Assembly (NCBI GenBank): GCA_016840645.1 | Contig: JAEORY010000075.1 | Coordinates: 1 to 12,093, forward strand | Source of the DNA: Candidatus Borrarchaeota archaeon | GTDB lineage: Archaea; Asgardarchaeota; Sifarchaeia; Borrarchaeales; Borrarchaeaceae | DNA: 12,093 nt | Direction: 5' to 3' | Shown: positions 1 through 6,534 of the stretch, in pieces | Position numbering within the stretch: position 1 is the stretch's first letter | Layout of the letters: every line of letters starts with the position of its first letter | Translations under genes and position numbers: made by a program | Notes under the pieces: generated by a model | The model's input: only the letters and a program-made list of their open reading frames with translations | The model's database searches: none | What the model was told of the DNA's origin: nothing

Positions 1-1143
1 ACCGTAATCACCTGCTTCTTTGGGAAGATCAAGGCCATCAAATTTTCGTCCAGCCTTGAACATTCGTTTTAAGATTAGTTTTCTTTCATGTGGGGCGCTT
101 TTTATTACATGCCCAGGCGATAGAAAAATTGTCCTTCCATTAAATTTAACATGATCAATACAGACTTCAGAGCCTAATGAAGGAAAAATTTCAAGAAATG
201 TGACATCTGCGGCCTCATTGATAATAAAATGGTGTTCAGGCAATTTGGCAAGAATTCTTTCACCAAAATCAACCAATAATGATAAATCGTGACCCATTAC
301 TTTGAGTTGGTGATGGTTTCTAACTGTTGCAACAACTTCGCTTCTAATCTCATCAAGTTTTATTTTGGAAAGACTTGGAAATTCTAAGATCGTTGTTATA
401 TTCTCTTCATACACGGCTGCTGGCGCTTTGGTCTTTTCAGCATTCTTAAATATCATCTGTGCTAACTTTGTTAAGTCCTCGATTTCGGCGATGAGCGCTG
501 TTACATCTTCTGCTGCTGCTGCTGTGCGCCATAAAATTCCCCATGAATCTGGTTTGATGGTTTTTCCTAGAAAGAACAACTCATCTCGTTTTTTCCCACG
601 AATTTTATGACTTATCCGAACTGCATTTTCAGGAATCAAGACGGCGTATCTGCCAGCTATTGTTATGCTTGACCGTACTTCAGATAATCCAGGTCTAACT
701 TTTTCTACGCGTACGAGAAGTTCGTCACCTTCATTGATTTCTTCATGAAAATTCTCATTATTCAGGTGCATTATGCCTTCTGTTTTCCCTAAATTTAAAA
801 TCGCGTAATTCCGCTCCATATTTATCCTCGTGACAATTCCTTTATAGAAGCCATTTGGACTAACTTTTGTGTAAAAAACCGTAAGATCAGGAAGAAGCAA
901 CCGCAATATTTCCAGTAATTTTTCAATAACCTCTTCTTTCCCATTGAGTTCTATGCCCTGTCTATTTCGTCTGTCAAGAATATCTAGGTCGAAAGGTACA
1001 CGTAAGTTCTCAATTACCCCTTCAAAGCGTTTTAAAATGACAGTTGAAGGATAAGTGAGTTTAAATCCATGATCTATAAGGATTTTCGCTAATGCAGTCG
1101 AGTATATTCCTCTGAGGCGAACTGTCGTTGCGTTTTTTTCCAT
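1..1143 (-). CDS. FAU-1 family RNA-binding protein / RNase E-G-like, 3' end cut by window
   Basis: Reading the minus strand from ATG at 1143 gives an open frame of 381 codons that runs off the window edge, so the C-terminus is missing. The layout fits the archaeal FAU-1 family (AU-rich RNA-binding protein, RNase E/G-like). The N-terminal part is followed at about residues 97-155 by an S1/OB-like stretch (GFYKGIVTRINMERNYAILN). Next comes an RNase E/G-like segment with SHKIRG (178-183) and GILWRTAAAAED (202-213). A DUF402-like region begins near 335 (GRTIFLSPGHV) and continues to the edge. Known FAU-1 proteins are about 470 residues, so roughly 90 are probably outside. The start is supported by GAGG about 8 nt upstream. 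The family binds RNA and has been linked to RNA processing; the substrate here is unknown. The gene lies downstream of, and on the same strand as, tRNA-Leu(CAG). Confidence 0.85.
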   Translation of the reverse strand, partial: MEKNATTVRLRGIYSTALAKILIDHGFKLTYPSTVILKRFEGVIENLRVPFDLDILDRRNRQGIELNGKEEVIEKLLEILRLLLPDLTVFYTKVSPNGFYKGIVTRINMERNYAILNLGKTEGIMHLNNENFHEEINEGDELLVRVEKVRPGLSEVRSSITIAGRYAVLIPENAVRISHKIRGKKRDELFFLGKTIKPDSWGILWRTAAAAEDVTALIAEIEDLTKLAQMIFKNAEKTKAPAAVYEENITTILEFPSLSKIKLDEIRSEVVATVRNHHQLKVMGHDLSLLVDFGERILAKLPEHHFIINEAADVTFLEIFPSLGSEVCIDHVKFNGRTIFLSPGHVIKSAPHERKLILKRMFKAGRKFDGLDLPKEAGDYG

Positions 1144-1181
1144 CTTTTCATCCTCATTATTTATCTAGTCTAAAAATGCTT

Positions 1182-1187
1182 AAAAAA
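1182..1187 (-). terminator. Oligo-T tract downstream of tRNA-Leu(CAG)
   Basis: On the minus strand a run of six T lies about 29 nt beyond the tRNA CCA end. Archaeal terminators are commonly oligo-T, and no hairpin is required. It lies just upstream of the FAU-1 start, so it could also be part of that promoter region. Confidence 0.35.
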
Positions 1188-1232
1188 GTCAATCCGTTGT
1201 CTCATGAGTTAAGAGTGGTGCGGGGGGCGGGA

Positions 1233-1261
1233 ATTTCGGAATAAGCTTTTTGCTTCATTCC
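1233..1261 (-). other. tRNA intron, T loop (59/60), 29 nt
   Basis: The intron forms a textbook bulge-helix-bulge. The outer helix is the T stem GTGGG/CCCGC, the central 4-bp helix is TTCG/CGAA, and the 3-nt bulges are AAG and ATT. The intron hairpin is GAAT(G)AAGC / GCTTATTC with loop AAAAA. Cutting at AA|G and AT|T restores the canonical T loop TTCGAAT. Confidence 0.9.
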
Positions 1262-1278
1262 TTCGAACCCACGCAGGC

Positions 1279-1310
1279 GTGCGTCGAAACCTAGGGCACC
1301 TAATGCTTCT
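1279..1310 (-). other. tRNA intron, variable arm, 32 nt
   Basis: The hairpin GAAGC(A)TTAGG / CCTAGGTTTC has loop TGC. The exon strand GCGT pairs with intron ACGC, with bulges AG|A and AC|G. One extra G between the inner helix and ACGC makes this a slightly relaxed BHB. Removal gives TGGC-GTAG-GCC-TGC, a normal archaeal leucine variable arm. Confidence 0.82.
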
Positions 1311-1349
1311 CTACGCCACAGGATCCTGAGTCCTGCTCCTTTGGCCAAG

Positions 1350-1377
1350 TTCCCGTTACTCTCAATTGAGAGGAGAC
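1350..1377 (-). other. tRNA intron, D arm (after G15), 28 nt
   Basis: The insert contains a CTCTC-AATT-GAGAG hairpin. Exon TCCG (positions 10-13) can pair with intron CGGG near its 3' end, leaving bulges AG|G and AA|C. No clean outer exon helix is visible, so this is a relaxed BHB. Removal restores CCGAG-CTTGG. The cut site could shift by a base. Confidence 0.78.
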
Positions 1378-1431
1378 CTCGGACACCCCCGCGTTTAAAT
1401 TCATCAAGATATGATCGCTTCTTAGAACATC

Positions 1432-1443
1432 TATTTAAAAATA
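1432..1443 (-). promoter_or_regulatory. TATA box for tRNA-Leu(CAG)
   Basis: On the minus strand TATTTTTAAATA is centred about 46 nt upstream of the tRNA 5' end. Archaeal initiation about 25 nt downstream of the box would leave a leader of roughly 20 nt. Confidence 0.5.
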
Positions 1444-1540
1444 CAAGGAAACAGACCTACAAATATCATATGCATTCTTAAAACCGCATTAGGGGTACCT
1501 GTTGCCATTTCTTAATTTGTATAGAGGCTACCGATTCTTA

Positions 1541-2086
1541 TTAAGATTTCGGGACCTTCAATTCGCTCAGAGACCATTTCTCTTTACGAACATTAAGTAC
1601 AATCGAGGTATTTGTACGCTCTATGTTGGATATAGAAAGAACGTCCTTAATAAACTTATCAAGGTCATTTCGAGTATTAAAGCGCGAAATTACTGCTATG
1701 TCATATTCCCCCGTAATATCATAAACCGCCATTACTGGATCATGCTGCGCGATCTTTTCTTCTACTTCAACGAGTTTTCCTCCCCTAACCCTTACAAGGG
1801 TTAGCGCAGTAAATTCATAGCCCAATTTCTCATAATCTAAGACTACAGAGTATCCTTTAATGACACCTTCCTTTTCAAGATTTTTCACGCGATTATGTAC
1901 TGTTCCAGCAGCTTTTTTGCGTCCAGTTTTTTCAAGTTCCTCGGCAATTGAACGGTAACTAAGACGTGCATCCTTTTGAAGAAGTTTTATGATATCTAAA
2001 TCGGTCTCATCGATGGTAAATTCACTTTCGTCTTGTTCTTGTGGCATTTTTGCACACAACCTCATTATGTTGAAGTTTTTGCTCAC
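1541..2086 (-). CDS. Lrp/AsnC family transcriptional regulator
   Basis: This 181-residue protein has the two-part Lrp/AsnC layout. The N-terminal winged HTH runs from about residue 25 to 80: it opens with IDETDLDIIKLLQKDARLSY, and GTVHNRVKNLEKEGVIKGY forms the recognition helix and wing. A C-terminal RAM (ligand-binding/oligomerisation) domain follows, with GEYDIAV near 126-132. Such proteins bind DNA as dimers or octamers and often sense amino acids; the effector and targets cannot be told. The GTG start overlaps the tgtA stop (GTGA), suggesting translational coupling. The HTH only begins near residue 25, so ATG at 2047 (168 aa, GAGGT about 11 nt upstream) is an equally plausible start. It is the last gene of the Sm-tgtA-lrp cluster. 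Confidence 0.88.
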   Translation of the reverse strand: MSKNFNIMRLCAKMPQEQDESEFTIDETDLDIIKLLQKDARLSYRSIAEELEKTGRKKAAGTVHNRVKNLEKEGVIKGYSVVLDYEKLGYEFTALTLVRVRGGKLVEVEEKIAQHDPVMAVYDITGEYDIAVISRFNTRNDLDKFIKDVLSISNIERTNTSIVLNVRKEKWSLSELKVPKS

Positions 2087-3750
2087 CTTTCCAAATGAGA
2101 TACACTAACTTGTACGATTTCTTTAAGTATTTGGTGTAATGTCTTTGTGAGTGTACCTGCATATATTTCTTCTGGGATGATAAATAAAAGATATCCTAAT
2201 TGTTGACATAAAGAAGTCAGTTTTTGAGTTATAAAGGAGTTCCACTGAGAGACATTATTGAAGAGAATGATGATTCTGTAGTTTGATTTATGAATATTGA
2301 GATATTCTTCAAAACTTTCCCAAGCAAACTTAAGGCTTGCTCGATCAATGATTCTTGAAGTTTCATACTGAGAAAGGGGGTATATATTTTCAATTTCGCT
2401 AGGTACACATCCGAAAGGAATAACAAAAGTTACTAAATGTAAATAACGAAAATAATCACCAAAAACTTCTTTTAATCGGTCAATTAATCGGATTTGCCCA
2501 GGAGATGATCGAAATGGCTTTATTTTTGTTTCAGGAAGAACGGTTAAAATTGGAGCGTCTGACGGTGGATGATAGTACTTTGTTAAATGATTTTGATGCC
2601 TAACTAGATTAGGTCTATATAATCCTACTTTTCCATAAAAAAACAAAGCCCTTCTCTTTGAGATAGGATCGAACGTTTCTAACCAATCACGATATTTTCT
2701 TAGATGATAAAAAGCTTGTAAAAATCTGGGATGCATGTGTGCCCTTGCTTCCAGGAGTTCCCAGAGTCGTCCGTCTAAGATTGCTTGACGTATCGTACGT
2801 ATTTCTTGGAGAGAAATATGCAAATTGTGACTTGCCAAAAGCTCATATCTCAGTTCTGCATTAGTTGCTTTCAACTCCGAGGGTGTATATTTGATACAAA
2901 CAGGACATGAACATGGAAACACCTCTAGTGAATCCAATAGATAAGTACCACTTGGAGTCATGTAACGGTTTTCTTTTGCAAACAATGCATAAGCAGCGGA
3001 ATCAAAAGTATCGCAGCCTAAAGCAATAATTAACGAGAAAAAAAGAGGATGTCCTGCACCAAATAAGTGAAATGGTTTTTCAACTGGTAAATTCATCTTA
3101 GCAGTAGCGATACCTTCAACTAACTTTATGAAATTATATTGCTCCATAAACGGAGTAACGCTTCCAAGAGCATACATATCAAAAGGGAGATCATACATTG
3201 TTTTTGCGCAATGCTCAATAAGTTCTAAGTAGGCACCACCTTGAATAGGTCCTACCCAAAGAATATCTTCAACATTCCTAAGATTTAGACTCTCCTTCGC
3301 CCTCTTTAATGTCTGGGTAACATTGTATTTAGCTTGTTCATAGGTAAGGTCGGGTCCAATAGGGAGATCTAATATAACCGCAATATCAGAATGAATTTTT
3401 TCTTGAAATTCAATTACTTCTTCTGGGGATATTGTTACGCCACCGTAACGTAGGATCTGAAATGCGCCTGAATCAGTCATTATGGGACCATTAAAATGGA
3501 AAAAAGAGTGAAGGTCTGATATGTTCTCATTACTTCTTGTGATGTATTGTTTTAGAAGGTATGCACTTGTTATAATTATTTCACAATTAAATCCAGTTTC
3601 AAGTTTTTCAGGAGAAATCGGATTTTTTGTAGGATGCACAACAGGAATTAAAGTAGGAGTATTGATAAACCCGCCATGGCGGGTGTAAAGTTTGCCAATA
3701 CGACCTCCTACATCATGTTCTATAACTTCAAAACTCAAAGAAACTTTCAC
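2083..3750 (-). CDS. tgtA: Archaeosine tRNA-guanine transglycosylase (TgtA)
   Basis: TgtA exchanges guanine at position 15 in the D loop of tRNAs for preQ0, the first tRNA-bound step to archaeosine. The TIM-barrel catalytic domain covers about residues 1-345. It contains MTDSGAFQ (D93, equivalent to a catalytic Asp), GPIQGG (167-172), and CDTFDSAAY with nucleophile candidate D250. The zinc site is C280, C282, C285 and H308. These numbers sit within one or two residues of those recalled for the Pyrococcus enzyme. A C1-type domain follows (PFGCVPSEIENIYPLSQYE, about 445-463). The protein ends at residue 555 without a recognisable PUA domain, which the 582-residue Pyrococcus enzyme has. The start is GTG, with no other in-frame Met until residue 91. 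It lies 34 nt after the Sm-like gene and overlaps lrp. Confidence 0.95.
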   Translation of the reverse strand: MKVSLSFEVIEHDVGGRIGKLYTRHGGFINTPTLIPVVHPTKNPISPEKLETGFNCEIIITSAYLLKQYITRSNENISDLHSFFHFNGPIMTDSGAFQILRYGGVTISPEEVIEFQEKIHSDIAVILDLPIGPDLTYEQAKYNVTQTLKRAKESLNLRNVEDILWVGPIQGGAYLELIEHCAKTMYDLPFDMYALGSVTPFMEQYNFIKLVEGIATAKMNLPVEKPFHLFGAGHPLFFSLIIALGCDTFDSAAYALFAKENRYMTPSGTYLLDSLEVFPCSCPVCIKYTPSELKATNAELRYELLASHNLHISLQEIRTIRQAILDGRLWELLEARAHMHPRFLQAFYHLRKYRDWLETFDPISKRRALFFYGKVGLYRPNLVRHQNHLTKYYHPPSDAPILTVLPETKIKPFRSSPGQIRLIDRLKEVFGDYFRYLHLVTFVIPFGCVPSEIENIYPLSQYETSRIIDRASLKFAWESFEEYLNIHKSNYRIIILFNNVSQWNSFITQKLTSLCQQLGYLLFIIPEEIYAGTLTKTLHQILKEIVQVSVSHLER

Positions 3751-3784
3751 ATCGTTTCTTGGTTACTAAGAACTTCTTAACTGA

Positions 3785-4225
3785 TCAAGATGACTTTCCG
3801 CTAGTTTTTTCTTCCATATATTTATCATAAACCGCGCTAATCCTCTCAGCAAGAGGGCCTTCGCCTTCAACTCCAGCTTCGGTTACAGTTATTTTGTTGT
3901 CTAAAACCGAAATTACTCCTGCTGATTCGTGTAGTTTAACCTGACCAGGTTGTGGAAAAAGTTTCGAGATTTCATCTGCTAATCCTTTCATATCAAAAGG
4001 TTTTTCGACTTCGAAAATGGCGGCGATTTCGTGACCTAGAATAAAAGCACGATGATATTTAATTCCTTCAGAATCATTTGCATTGATCAGACAAAATGAA
4101 AGCGTATTCTGATCAAAACCCTGAAGTTCACCTTCAAAAACTTGCTTTGCGACCGTTACGACTCGCACTTTCTTGTTCATAAGGTTCTGAAGTTCGATGA
4201 AGAATTTTCGTGTGCTACTTGACAT
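3785..4225 (-). CDS. Sm-like protein with C-terminal extension (SmAP3-like)
   Basis: This 146-residue protein has an N-terminal Sm fold (about residues 6-72): Sm1-like KKVRVVTVAKQVFEGELQGFD, then LSFCLINAND and a second strand region ending GHEIAAIFEV. A C-terminal domain of about 70 residues (KPFDMKGLADEISKLFP onwards) makes it longer than minimal SmAP1 and resembles archaeal SmAP3. Sm-like proteins form rings that bind U-rich RNA; the role of this subtype is poorly known. The ATG at 4225 was chosen because GGGAGG lies 8 nt upstream. An upstream in-frame ATG at 4252 would add nine residues, but its codons overlap that ribosome-binding site. It is first in the Sm-tgtA-lrp cluster and divergent from the rpo8-like gene. 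Confidence 0.8.
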   Translation of the reverse strand: MSSSTRKFFIELQNLMNKKVRVVTVAKQVFEGELQGFDQNTLSFCLINANDSEGIKYHRAFILGHEIAAIFEVEKPFDMKGLADEISKLFPQPGQVKLHESAGVISVLDNKITVTEAGVEGEGPLAERISAVYDKYMEEKTSGKSS

Positions 4226-4233
4226 TATACGTT

Positions 4234-4239
4234 CCTCCC
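4234..4239 (-). promoter_or_regulatory. Shine-Dalgarno deciding the Sm-like start
   Basis: GGGAGG on the minus strand lies 8 nt before ATG 4225. It places the start nine codons inside the longest reading frame. Confidence 0.75.
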
Positions 4240-4264
4240 ATCTAAAACCCATTAAGAACTAAGG

Positions 4265-4274
4265 ATTTTTAAAT
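4265..4274 (-). promoter_or_regulatory. TATA box for the Sm-tgtA-lrp cluster
   Basis: ATTTAAAAAT on the minus strand is centred about 45 nt upstream of ATG 4225. Initiation about 25 nt downstream would give a leader of around 20 nt that includes the Shine-Dalgarno. The rest of the 4226-4350 divergent region also holds A/T boxes (4285-4295, 4312-4319) that may serve the plus-strand genes. Confidence 0.45.
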
Positions 4275-4350
4275 TAATCCCATTAAATTTTTATGACAAA
4301 GAAAATTTTTGGATATATCTACGAATAGTAAATGAAAGATTGTGAGAAAA

Positions 4351-4701
4351 ATGGTACAAACTATTTTCAGTGTGCAAAGGATTGAACCTACTGACCTTGA
4401 GGATGTTTTTAAGATAAGGTTAACATCCCAAGATGGGAAAATGGAACTCTCATTTGAAATAATTGAAAATCTATTTGATTTTAAGGAAAATACTGAGTTA
4501 GATATTTATATTGATAAAATATCTCCTAAGAAAGCTGATGCAGCTAATATACTTATGCAAGGAGATGTTTTTAAAGTGCAAAAAAAACAGGACGTAGTTC
4601 AGGTTTTTGGCTCACTTGGAGGACTGCAACTTCGTCTTATTCATCCTAAGAGTAAAGAACTATTTCAAGCAACAGATCCTCTTATTTTAGCAATTTTTTA
4701 A
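4351..4701 (+). CDS. rpoG: Probable RNA polymerase subunit Rpo8/RpoG (Rpb8-like)
   Basis: This small protein (116 residues) looks all-beta and OB-like. Its last third fits the Rpb8/RpoG family: GDVFKVQKK, then QVFGSLGGLQLRLIHP, matching the family's G-x-V-Y/F ... SFGGL-x-M/L-R-L pattern. The N-terminal IFSVQRIEPTDLEDVFKI and the acidic ELDIYID strand are also consistent. Rpb8-type subunits occur in eukaryotes and in TACK and Asgard archaea, where they bind the large polymerase subunit. ATG 4351 is preferred because GTGAG lies just upstream; a GTG at 4342 would add three residues. It lies 13 nt before the PAC2 gene, so the two probably form an operon. The main alternative is another small OB-fold protein. 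Confidence 0.62.
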   Translation: MVQTIFSVQRIEPTDLEDVFKIRLTSQDGKMELSFEIIENLFDFKENTELDIYIDKISPKKADAANILMQGDVFKVQKKQDVVQVFGSLGGLQLRLIHPKSKELFQATDPLILAIF

Positions 4702-4714
4702 TGGAGCTGGAGAT

Positions 4715-5452
4715 ATGTTCAAAATAAAGAAAGCTATAACTAAGAGTGATTTTTTAGATAATATTCTCATAACAGGTTTTCATGGAATAGGAGAAGTCGG
4801 ATATATAGCTTCAACGCAACTAATAGAGGCCTTCGAGGGTGAACGTATAGGCATAATTGATAGTGAAACGTTACCATCTTTTGTTGCAATGGACAAGAAT
4901 AGATTATCCCTCCCCTTTGAAATATTTAAATTTGATAGGTTTGTGACTATTTTACCCAACTTTCAGCCCAATCCTCAAGAAATTCATGGATTCTGTAAGG
5001 GGATTGTTGAATGGGTAATCTCTAATGAATTTAAGGAAGCATTTCTAATTGGAGGACTTGATAATCGCTTCCAAAAAAGTGACGAAAAACCCTACAGGTG
5101 CGTACTCACACAGAAATATGAAGAAAAGGCAAAAGAATTGGACTTACCGATGCTTGAGCGAGGATTGTACGTCACCGGTCCGCTCGCATTGCTTCTTGCT
5201 TACTTTGAGATGGAAGATTTTCCAGCATTAGCTGTACTTCCGTACGGAAAAAGAGATCGTCCAGATCCGCGGGCGGCTTCAATAGCAGTTGAAGAATTTA
5301 GTAAAATCTATAATGTTGAAATAGACATATCAGAATTGCTAAAGGACGCACAAAGAGTAGAAGAAGAACTAGAAGAAATGTTACGGCAGCAAAAAGAGAA
5401 AATGATGGAAGAAGCTCAGAGTCCTATTGACCGAACAAACTATTACATTTAG
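4715..5452 (+). CDS. PAC2 family protein (proteasome assembly chaperone-like)
   Basis: This 245-residue protein matches the PAC2 family. It opens with LITGFHGIGEVGYIASTQLI (residues 18-37). The middle has VTILPNFQPNP and a conserved AFLIGGLDNRF (about 109-119). GLYVTGPLALLLAYFEM follows near 150-166, then a polar DRPDPRAASIAVEEF segment. The C-terminal 40 residues are highly charged and probably a coiled coil (VEEELEEMLRQQKEKMMEE). Archaeal members such as PbaB are ATP-independent chaperones linked to proteasome assembly. Many homologues are uncharacterised, so this role is an inference. GGAGAT just upstream supports the ATG. An inverted repeat (TCTTAT 5464-5469 / ATAAGA 5489-5494) after the stop may help end transcription. 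Confidence 0.85.
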   Translation: MFKIKKAITKSDFLDNILITGFHGIGEVGYIASTQLIEAFEGERIGIIDSETLPSFVAMDKNRLSLPFEIFKFDRFVTILPNFQPNPQEIHGFCKGIVEWVISNEFKEAFLIGGLDNRFQKSDEKPYRCVLTQKYEEKAKELDLPMLERGLYVTGPLALLLAYFEMEDFPALAVLPYGKRDRPDPRAASIAVEEFSKIYNVEIDISELLKDAQRVEEELEEMLRQQKEKMMEEAQSPIDRTNYYI

Positions 5453-5528
5453 TATGAATTAAATCTTATCTTTAGTTCTTTCATCAATATAAGATAACTT
5501 AGTATGATTCTTACCGTTCCTTTCATAA

Positions 5529-5557
5529 TAGACATCTATTACAGCGAATAGTGTCTA
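5529..5557. other. Strong imperfect hairpin beside the structured region
   Basis: TAGACATCTATT (5529-5540) pairs with AATAGTGTCTA (5547-5557) around loop ACAGCG, giving 11 bp with one bulged T. It may belong to the neighbouring RNA or act as a 3'-end element, but neither strand shows a clear U-run. Confidence 0.4.
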
Positions 5558-5575
5558 TCCACCCACGATAAGAAC

Positions 5576-5760
5576 ATGAGTGGAGGCCCCGCTAGGACGG
5601 TTGAGCGGGATACCTGCCGCCATATAGGGTGCAGGCCTTGCGTGAACGAAACGGTGATTTATTGTCAGCGTTCCCGCAGAATCGACAGCGTACGGGAGTG
5701 CTGGGCTGAAGTCCGTGAAGTGGTCCCGGGGCGAATGCTTAAACCGCCGGGTGCCTCATC
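5576..5760. ncRNA. Candidate structured non-coding RNA, family unknown
   Basis: This stretch lies between convergent genes and is about 60% GC by hand count, against an AT-rich background. It carries several strong helices: CCCGCT 5588-5593 / AGCGGG 5604-5609; CCTGC 5613-5617 / GCAGG 5631-5635; an 11-bp helix CAGCGTTCCCG / CGGGAGTGCTG (about 5666-5702, two G-U pairs in plus sense); GGGC-TGAA-GTCC; and GGTCCCGG / CCGGGTGCC (5722-5754). The terminal pair GAGGC 5583-5587 / GCCTC 5753-5757 could close the molecule. A TATATAAG box at 5784-5777 would start a minus-strand transcript at about 5755, exactly at this closing helix, so minus is slightly favoured. No RNase P, SRP, 5S or tRNA signature was recognised. 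The reading frame here has no protein-like features. Confidence 0.5.
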
Positions 5761-5776
5761 TTACCATCAATTCTCA

Positions 5777-5784
5777 CTTATATA
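5777..5784 (-). promoter_or_regulatory. Possible TATA box for the structured RNA
   Basis: TATATAAG on the minus strand is centred about 25 nt upstream of the 5' edge of the structured region. A second box, TTTATAAA, lies at 5805-5798. Confidence 0.3.
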
Positions 5785-5884
5785 CTGGAGGACCTGCTTT
5801 ATAAACACCACGCCTCACGCGTTCACTGTGGAACCCTTTGCCCGCGAAAGAATCGTCTATATTTGTCTATAAAATAAATAACTG

Positions 5885-6190
5885 TTAATCACCCTCTTGT
5901 AACTTTTGTTTGATCACAAAAACTCGTATTTTTTCCTCTGCAATTATAAGTGTATTATTGATGGATTTAATTACAGAATGGGGAATTAAAATTGTTCCTT
6001 TCTCATCGCGCGGAAATTTTTCAATATCTGGATGTTTAGTAGGCTTCACACACACAGCTAATAAGTGACCATCGCGCGAATTAATTATGAAATCAACAAC
6101 CTTCCCCATAACAGAACCTTTTTCATCATTTACAGGAATACCGATTAAGTCCCGGATATCTATAATAGAGGAGGGTTCGATTTTAATCAC
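5885..6190 (-). CDS. PRC-barrel domain protein
   Basis: This small protein (101 residues from GTG 6190) is essentially one PRC-barrel. It runs from IIDIRDLIGIPVNDEKGSVM through GKVVDFIINSRDGHLLAVCV to a final strand IRVFVIKQKL. PRC-barrels are small beta barrels found in bacterial RimM and photosynthetic reaction centre H subunits, and widely as stand-alone archaeal proteins of unclear role; no specific function can be given. The frame stays open to a TTG at 6220 (111 residues). The GTG is preferred because a TATA-like CAATATAG near 6243-6236 would start transcription at about 6214, inside the longer version. Neither start has a clear Shine-Dalgarno. It is convergent with the PAC2 gene. Confidence 0.75.
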   Translation of the reverse strand: MIKIEPSSIIDIRDLIGIPVNDEKGSVMGKVVDFIINSRDGHLLAVCVKPTKHPDIEKFPRDEKGTILIPHSVIKSINNTLIIAEEKIRVFVIKQKLQEGD

Positions 6191-6290
6191 CTGTAGAACG
6201 TAATGAAATATAGAAGACAAACTACTATGATAAGACTATATTGCCTCCAAACTATTTAAACTCGATAACTCGTGATTTAAGTTGTTAATC

Positions 6291-6308
6291 AAGAAGGCTA
6301 ACCTTCTT
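6291..6308. repeat. Perfect 7-bp inverted repeat
   Basis: AAGAAGG (6291-6297) and CCTTCTT (6302-6308) flank CTAA. It lies in the AT-rich divergent gap 6221-6519, between the PRC-barrel gene start and tRNA-Leu(GAG). It could be an operator or a hairpin. Apart from this and promoter-like A/T runs, nothing else is seen in the gap. Confidence 0.3.
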
Positions 6309-6534
6309 AGAAAATATGTTAAAAAGAATCTTCCTAGAAAAAGGTTTTTGAGGGAAAAGACAGACATCTGTGACATTCTTCCCATTATAAGAGACTATAT
6401 TTTTTGCCGATAAAGTTAAAAAAAAGACTTCGTATAGATATTGTCCAATGCTTTGCCACAATAATGTAACTCGTGGATTATTTCAATAACATAAGTTCCC
6501 TTGTAATCAAAGAATTGAAGCGGGGGTGTCCGAG

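Larger units (their letters stand above)
1216..1392 (-). tRNA. tRNA-Leu(CAG) with three introns
   Basis: On the minus strand the acceptor strand GCGGGGG (from 1392) pairs with CCCCCGC, followed by A73 and an encoded CCA. The anticodon stem is CAGGA/TCCTG with loop CTCAGGA, so the anticodon is CAG (1328-1326), reading leucine CUG codons. Three insertions interrupt the tRNA: 28 nt after G15 (1377-1350), 32 nt in the variable arm (1310-1279) and 29 nt at 59/60 in the T loop (1261-1233). Removing them gives an 88-nt class II tRNA. It has D arm TCCGAGCTTGGCCAAAGGA, variable arm TGGCGTAGGCCTGC, and T arm GTGGG-TTCGAAT-CCCGC. The exon lengths (15, 39, 17, 17) are identical to those of the tRNA-Leu at 6520-6697. 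A standard tRNA search may miss this gene. Exact splice sites are inferred from the structure. Confidence 0.93.

Noticed and set aside
365..610. Plus-strand open frame inside the FAU-1-like gene
   Set aside because: It is antisense to a continuous 381-codon frame with family motifs, so it is a shadow.
1502..1804. Plus-strand open frame opposite the lrp gene
   Set aside because: It is a shadow of the well-supported Lrp/AsnC gene on the other strand.
5576..5760. RNase P RNA or SRP RNA identity for the structured region
   Set aside because: I looked for the conserved RNase P core (GAGGAAAGTC, ACAGAA) and the SRP helix 8 motif (GGAAG...AGCAG) and saw neither on either strand, so no family was assigned.
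5576..5760. A third intron-containing tRNA
   Set aside because: No TTCRA-type T loop, paired acceptor ends or anticodon arm could be assembled from the segment.
5576..5872. 98-codon open frame in the GC-rich region between PAC2 and PRC-barrel genes
   Set aside because: Its composition follows the helices of the putative RNA. It has no ribosome-binding site and no recognisable protein features.
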